The translations under genes were made by a program, and so were the position numbers. 64,000 nt of DNA from Emcibacter nanhaiensis. GTDB lineage: Bacteria; Pseudomonadota; Alphaproteobacteria; Sphingomonadales; Emcibacteraceae. Numbering within the stretch: position 1 is the first letter of the stretch; every line of letters starts with the position of its first letter. This document shows positions 62,445 through 64,000 of this stretch, one piece after another. The notes under the pieces were generated by a model, which had not been told where the DNA came from, did no database searches, and saw only the letters and a program-made list of their open reading frames with translations. Where the stretch lies: assembly GCF_006385175.1 (NCBI RefSeq), contig NZ_VFIY01000018.1, positions 186,001 through 250,000 on the forward strand, read 5' to 3'.

Positions 62445-63779
62445 CTATTCCTCGCTGGCCTTCCTGATGACCCTGTGCAGCCGGCGCAATCCCCAGGCCA
62501 CGCCCAGGATCACCAGCGGGGCGGCCAGCGCCGTGACCAGATAGGGATCAAGGGACGGCAGGACTTTCTTGCTCCCCTGGGCCATGTAATTGATAATCCC
62601 CAGGGCATAATAGCTGATCGCGACCACGGACAGGCCTTCCACCGTCTGCTGCAGGCGCAGCTGCACCCGGGCGCGCCGGTCCATGCTTTCCAGCAACTGC
62701 TTGTTCTGGGCCTGCAGGGTGGTGTTGATGCGGGTTTGCAGCAGGGTACTGGCCCGGTTCACCCGGCGGGACAGGTTTGCAACCCGGTCTTCCATGCTGA
62801 CACAGGTGCGCATGGCGGGGGCAATGCGGCGCTGGAGAAAGCTGGAGACGGTCTGGAAGCCGGTGAGCGGCACTTCCTTGATATTGTCGATCCGTTTTTC
62901 CACCAGGGTATAGTAGGCCTTGGTGGCATTGAAGCGAAAGGTGCTGCCGGCCGAAAGATGTTCCACCCTGGCCGCCATTCTGGTCAGACGGTCAAGCACC
63001 TCATGTTCCCGGGCCGGATCGTCCAGGTCCATCATCTGTTGCACCACATCGGCCAGTTCCTGTTCGACCTCCCGCGTGACCTGGGAAATCTCGCCGGTCA
63101 GCGGCATGGCCAGCATCGCCATCATGCGGTAAGTCTCAATCTCCAGAAGACGCTGTACCAGCCGTCCGGCCTGGGTTTCGGACGAACAGGAATCATTGAC
63201 CAGAATGCGTGAAAAGCCGTCTCCGTGGATCTGGAAGTCTGTCAGGATCTGGGTGCCGCTGCTGCCCGCCCGGGCACCGACCACCAGATTGTCACCGAAT
63301 ATATTTTCCAGATAGTCGCGACTGGTGAACTGGTCTTCATCAATCCTGTCAATAAACAGGTGAACGCCCACAAGAAGTTCGCCGGGGACGGATTTGATCC
63401 ATTCTTCCGGCACCACCGAAAGCGCCGTATCCTTGAACGGGTCGTCGCCCTTGCCCTTGCGCAGGAACGTATAGCTGCAGAATTCCGTATGCCGCTCCCA
63501 CTTCAGGCGGAACGTGCCGAAGTCGATAATCTGGTGCTTGCTGTCGGCCGGCGGTGTCGGCAGGTTGTAGTGACGGCACAGGGCGGCCAGGTGCTCCAGG
63601 TCCGCATTCTGCCCTGCCTCGCCGGTCAGGATCGCCATATGGCAGCACCGGGTCGGGCTGCCAACCTGAATGAAGGGGCGGCTGTGCACTTCATTATTAA
63701 GAATATGCCGGGTTGAAAATTCCTTCATAAGACAAGGGGTTACCCGTGCCGCATCTGCCAATTTTTCTTCCTGAACCAT
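62445..63779 (-). CDS. DUF3422-family membrane protein
   Basis: 444 residues. HILNNEVHSRPFIQV and FRLKWERHTEFCSYTFL are hallmarks of DUF3422. The middle is helical with coiled-coil character (ANLSRRVNRASTLLQTRINT). Two hydrophobic segments near the C-terminus (VVAISYYALGIINYMA, and LVTALAAPLVILGVAWGL) should anchor it in the inner membrane. Function unknown; widely present in alphaproteobacteria. Confidence 0.85.
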   Translation of the reverse strand: MVQEEKLADAARVTPCLMKEFSTRHILNNEVHSRPFIQVGSPTRCCHMAILTGEAGQNADLEHLAALCRHYNLPTPPADSKHQIIDFGTFRLKWERHTEFCSYTFLRKGKGDDPFKDTALSVVPEEWIKSVPGELLVGVHLFIDRIDEDQFTSRDYLENIFGDNLVVGARAGSSGTQILTDFQIHGDGFSRILVNDSCSSETQAGRLVQRLLEIETYRMMAMLAMPLTGEISQVTREVEQELADVVQQMMDLDDPAREHEVLDRLTRMAARVEHLSAGSTFRFNATKAYYTLVEKRIDNIKEVPLTGFQTVSSFLQRRIAPAMRTCVSMEDRVANLSRRVNRASTLLQTRINTTLQAQNKQLLESMDRRARVQLRLQQTVEGLSVVAISYYALGIINYMAQGSKKVLPSLDPYLVTALAAPLVILGVAWGLRRLHRVIRKASEE

Positions 63780-63908
63780 TCGTTTCCGCCCCGGTGTCGA
63801 TGAGAGGGTTACCGGCTGTCATCACAGCAAGAAGCATGCCCCAATTCGATGGGGCACTCAACTGTTTCGTCAAATAAATCGATTTTTCAGGGGTGGACGA
63901 CCAGGAGA

Positions 63909-64000
63909 TCAGCAGACCGCCAGGGCCTGCTCGATATCCTCCAGAATATCTTCGATATCCTCAAGTCCTGCAGAAATGCGGATCAGGCCATCGCTGATGC
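63909..64000 (-). CDS. C-terminus of a Cys/Met-metabolism PLP enzyme (5' part outside the window)
   Basis: About 30 codons ending at TGA (63911-63909). The readable tail SDGLIRISAGLEDIEDILED followed by a short IEQALAVC is the characteristic end of cystathionine gamma-synthase / beta-lyase and O-succinylhomoserine sulfhydrylase family enzymes. Which one cannot be told from the tail. Confidence 0.8.
   Translation of the reverse strand, partial: ISDGLIRISAGLEDIEDILEDIEQALAVC

Noticed and set aside
61737-63212. 491-codon frame opposite rluA and the DUF3422 gene
   Set aside because: Antisense of two recognisable genes and lacking a ribosome site or motif.

Overview
The window reads as chromosome of a free-living, moderately GC-rich alphaproteobacterium. 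Support comes from the lptC-lptA-lptB-rpoN-hpf-ptsN cluster, the ispB / DUF2007 / trmN6 / sppA / glyQ-glyS-ppdK neighbourhood, polyhydroxybutyrate genes (phaZ, bdhA), meaB, and a protocatechuate 4,5-dioxygenase pair (ligAB). A marine lineage near Kordiimonadales or Emcibacterales is a guess from gene content only. No phage, transposase or CRISPR array was seen.

Layout. 1-10.3 kb is an extracellular or capsular polysaccharide locus, mostly on the minus strand: a WbpD-like acetyltransferase (cut by the window edge), a WlbA/WbpB-like sugar dehydrogenase, a Wzz-like chain-length protein, two Wzi-type outer-membrane proteins, and the nucleotide-sugar genes pgi, galU, ugd and galE. A PEP-CTERM protein follows at 10.3-10.9 kb. 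11-16.4 kb holds an NDUFA9-like reductase, tRNA-Leu(CAG), a TPMT-type methyltransferase, a membrane protein, a DAACS symporter, a degenerate peptide-deformylase homologue and a short RNase D. 16.5-21.6 kb is the LPS-export / sigma-54 / PTS-Ntr cluster. 21.7-25.8 kb is a ParA-like ATPase with a small basic partner, flanked by two SPOR-domain proteins. 25.8-34.7 kb has pabBC, a GntR regulator, uppP, an M19 peptidase homologue and an amidohydrolase in one overlapping unit, ligBA, and a divergent MetE-like methyltransferase.

34.8-36.65 kb is an AT-rich two-gene cassette (HNH-like protein plus DUF4238 protein) beside tRNA-Val(GAC). It is the clearest accessory, probably transferred, segment and the best place to look for an undescribed system. 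37-51.7 kb holds paired DUF4136 lipoproteins, two tandem O-methyltransferases, prfC, small secreted proteins, phaZ and bdhA, a 37-residue membrane protein behind a possible ribosome-site hairpin, meaB and an OsmC protein. 51.7-64 kb is conserved housekeeping: ppdK, glyS, glyQ, sppA, trmN6, ispB, dus, rluA, a DUF3422 protein and the end of a Cys/Met-metabolism PLP enzyme.

The most notable observations are the deformylase homologue that has lost two metal ligands and its catalytic glutamine, the AT-rich cassette at the tRNA, a pair of palindromes 53 bp apart between ligA and the MetE-like gene, and the ParA/SPOR locus with palindromic sequence upstream of parA. All functions are inferred from reading the sequence; no database search was run.
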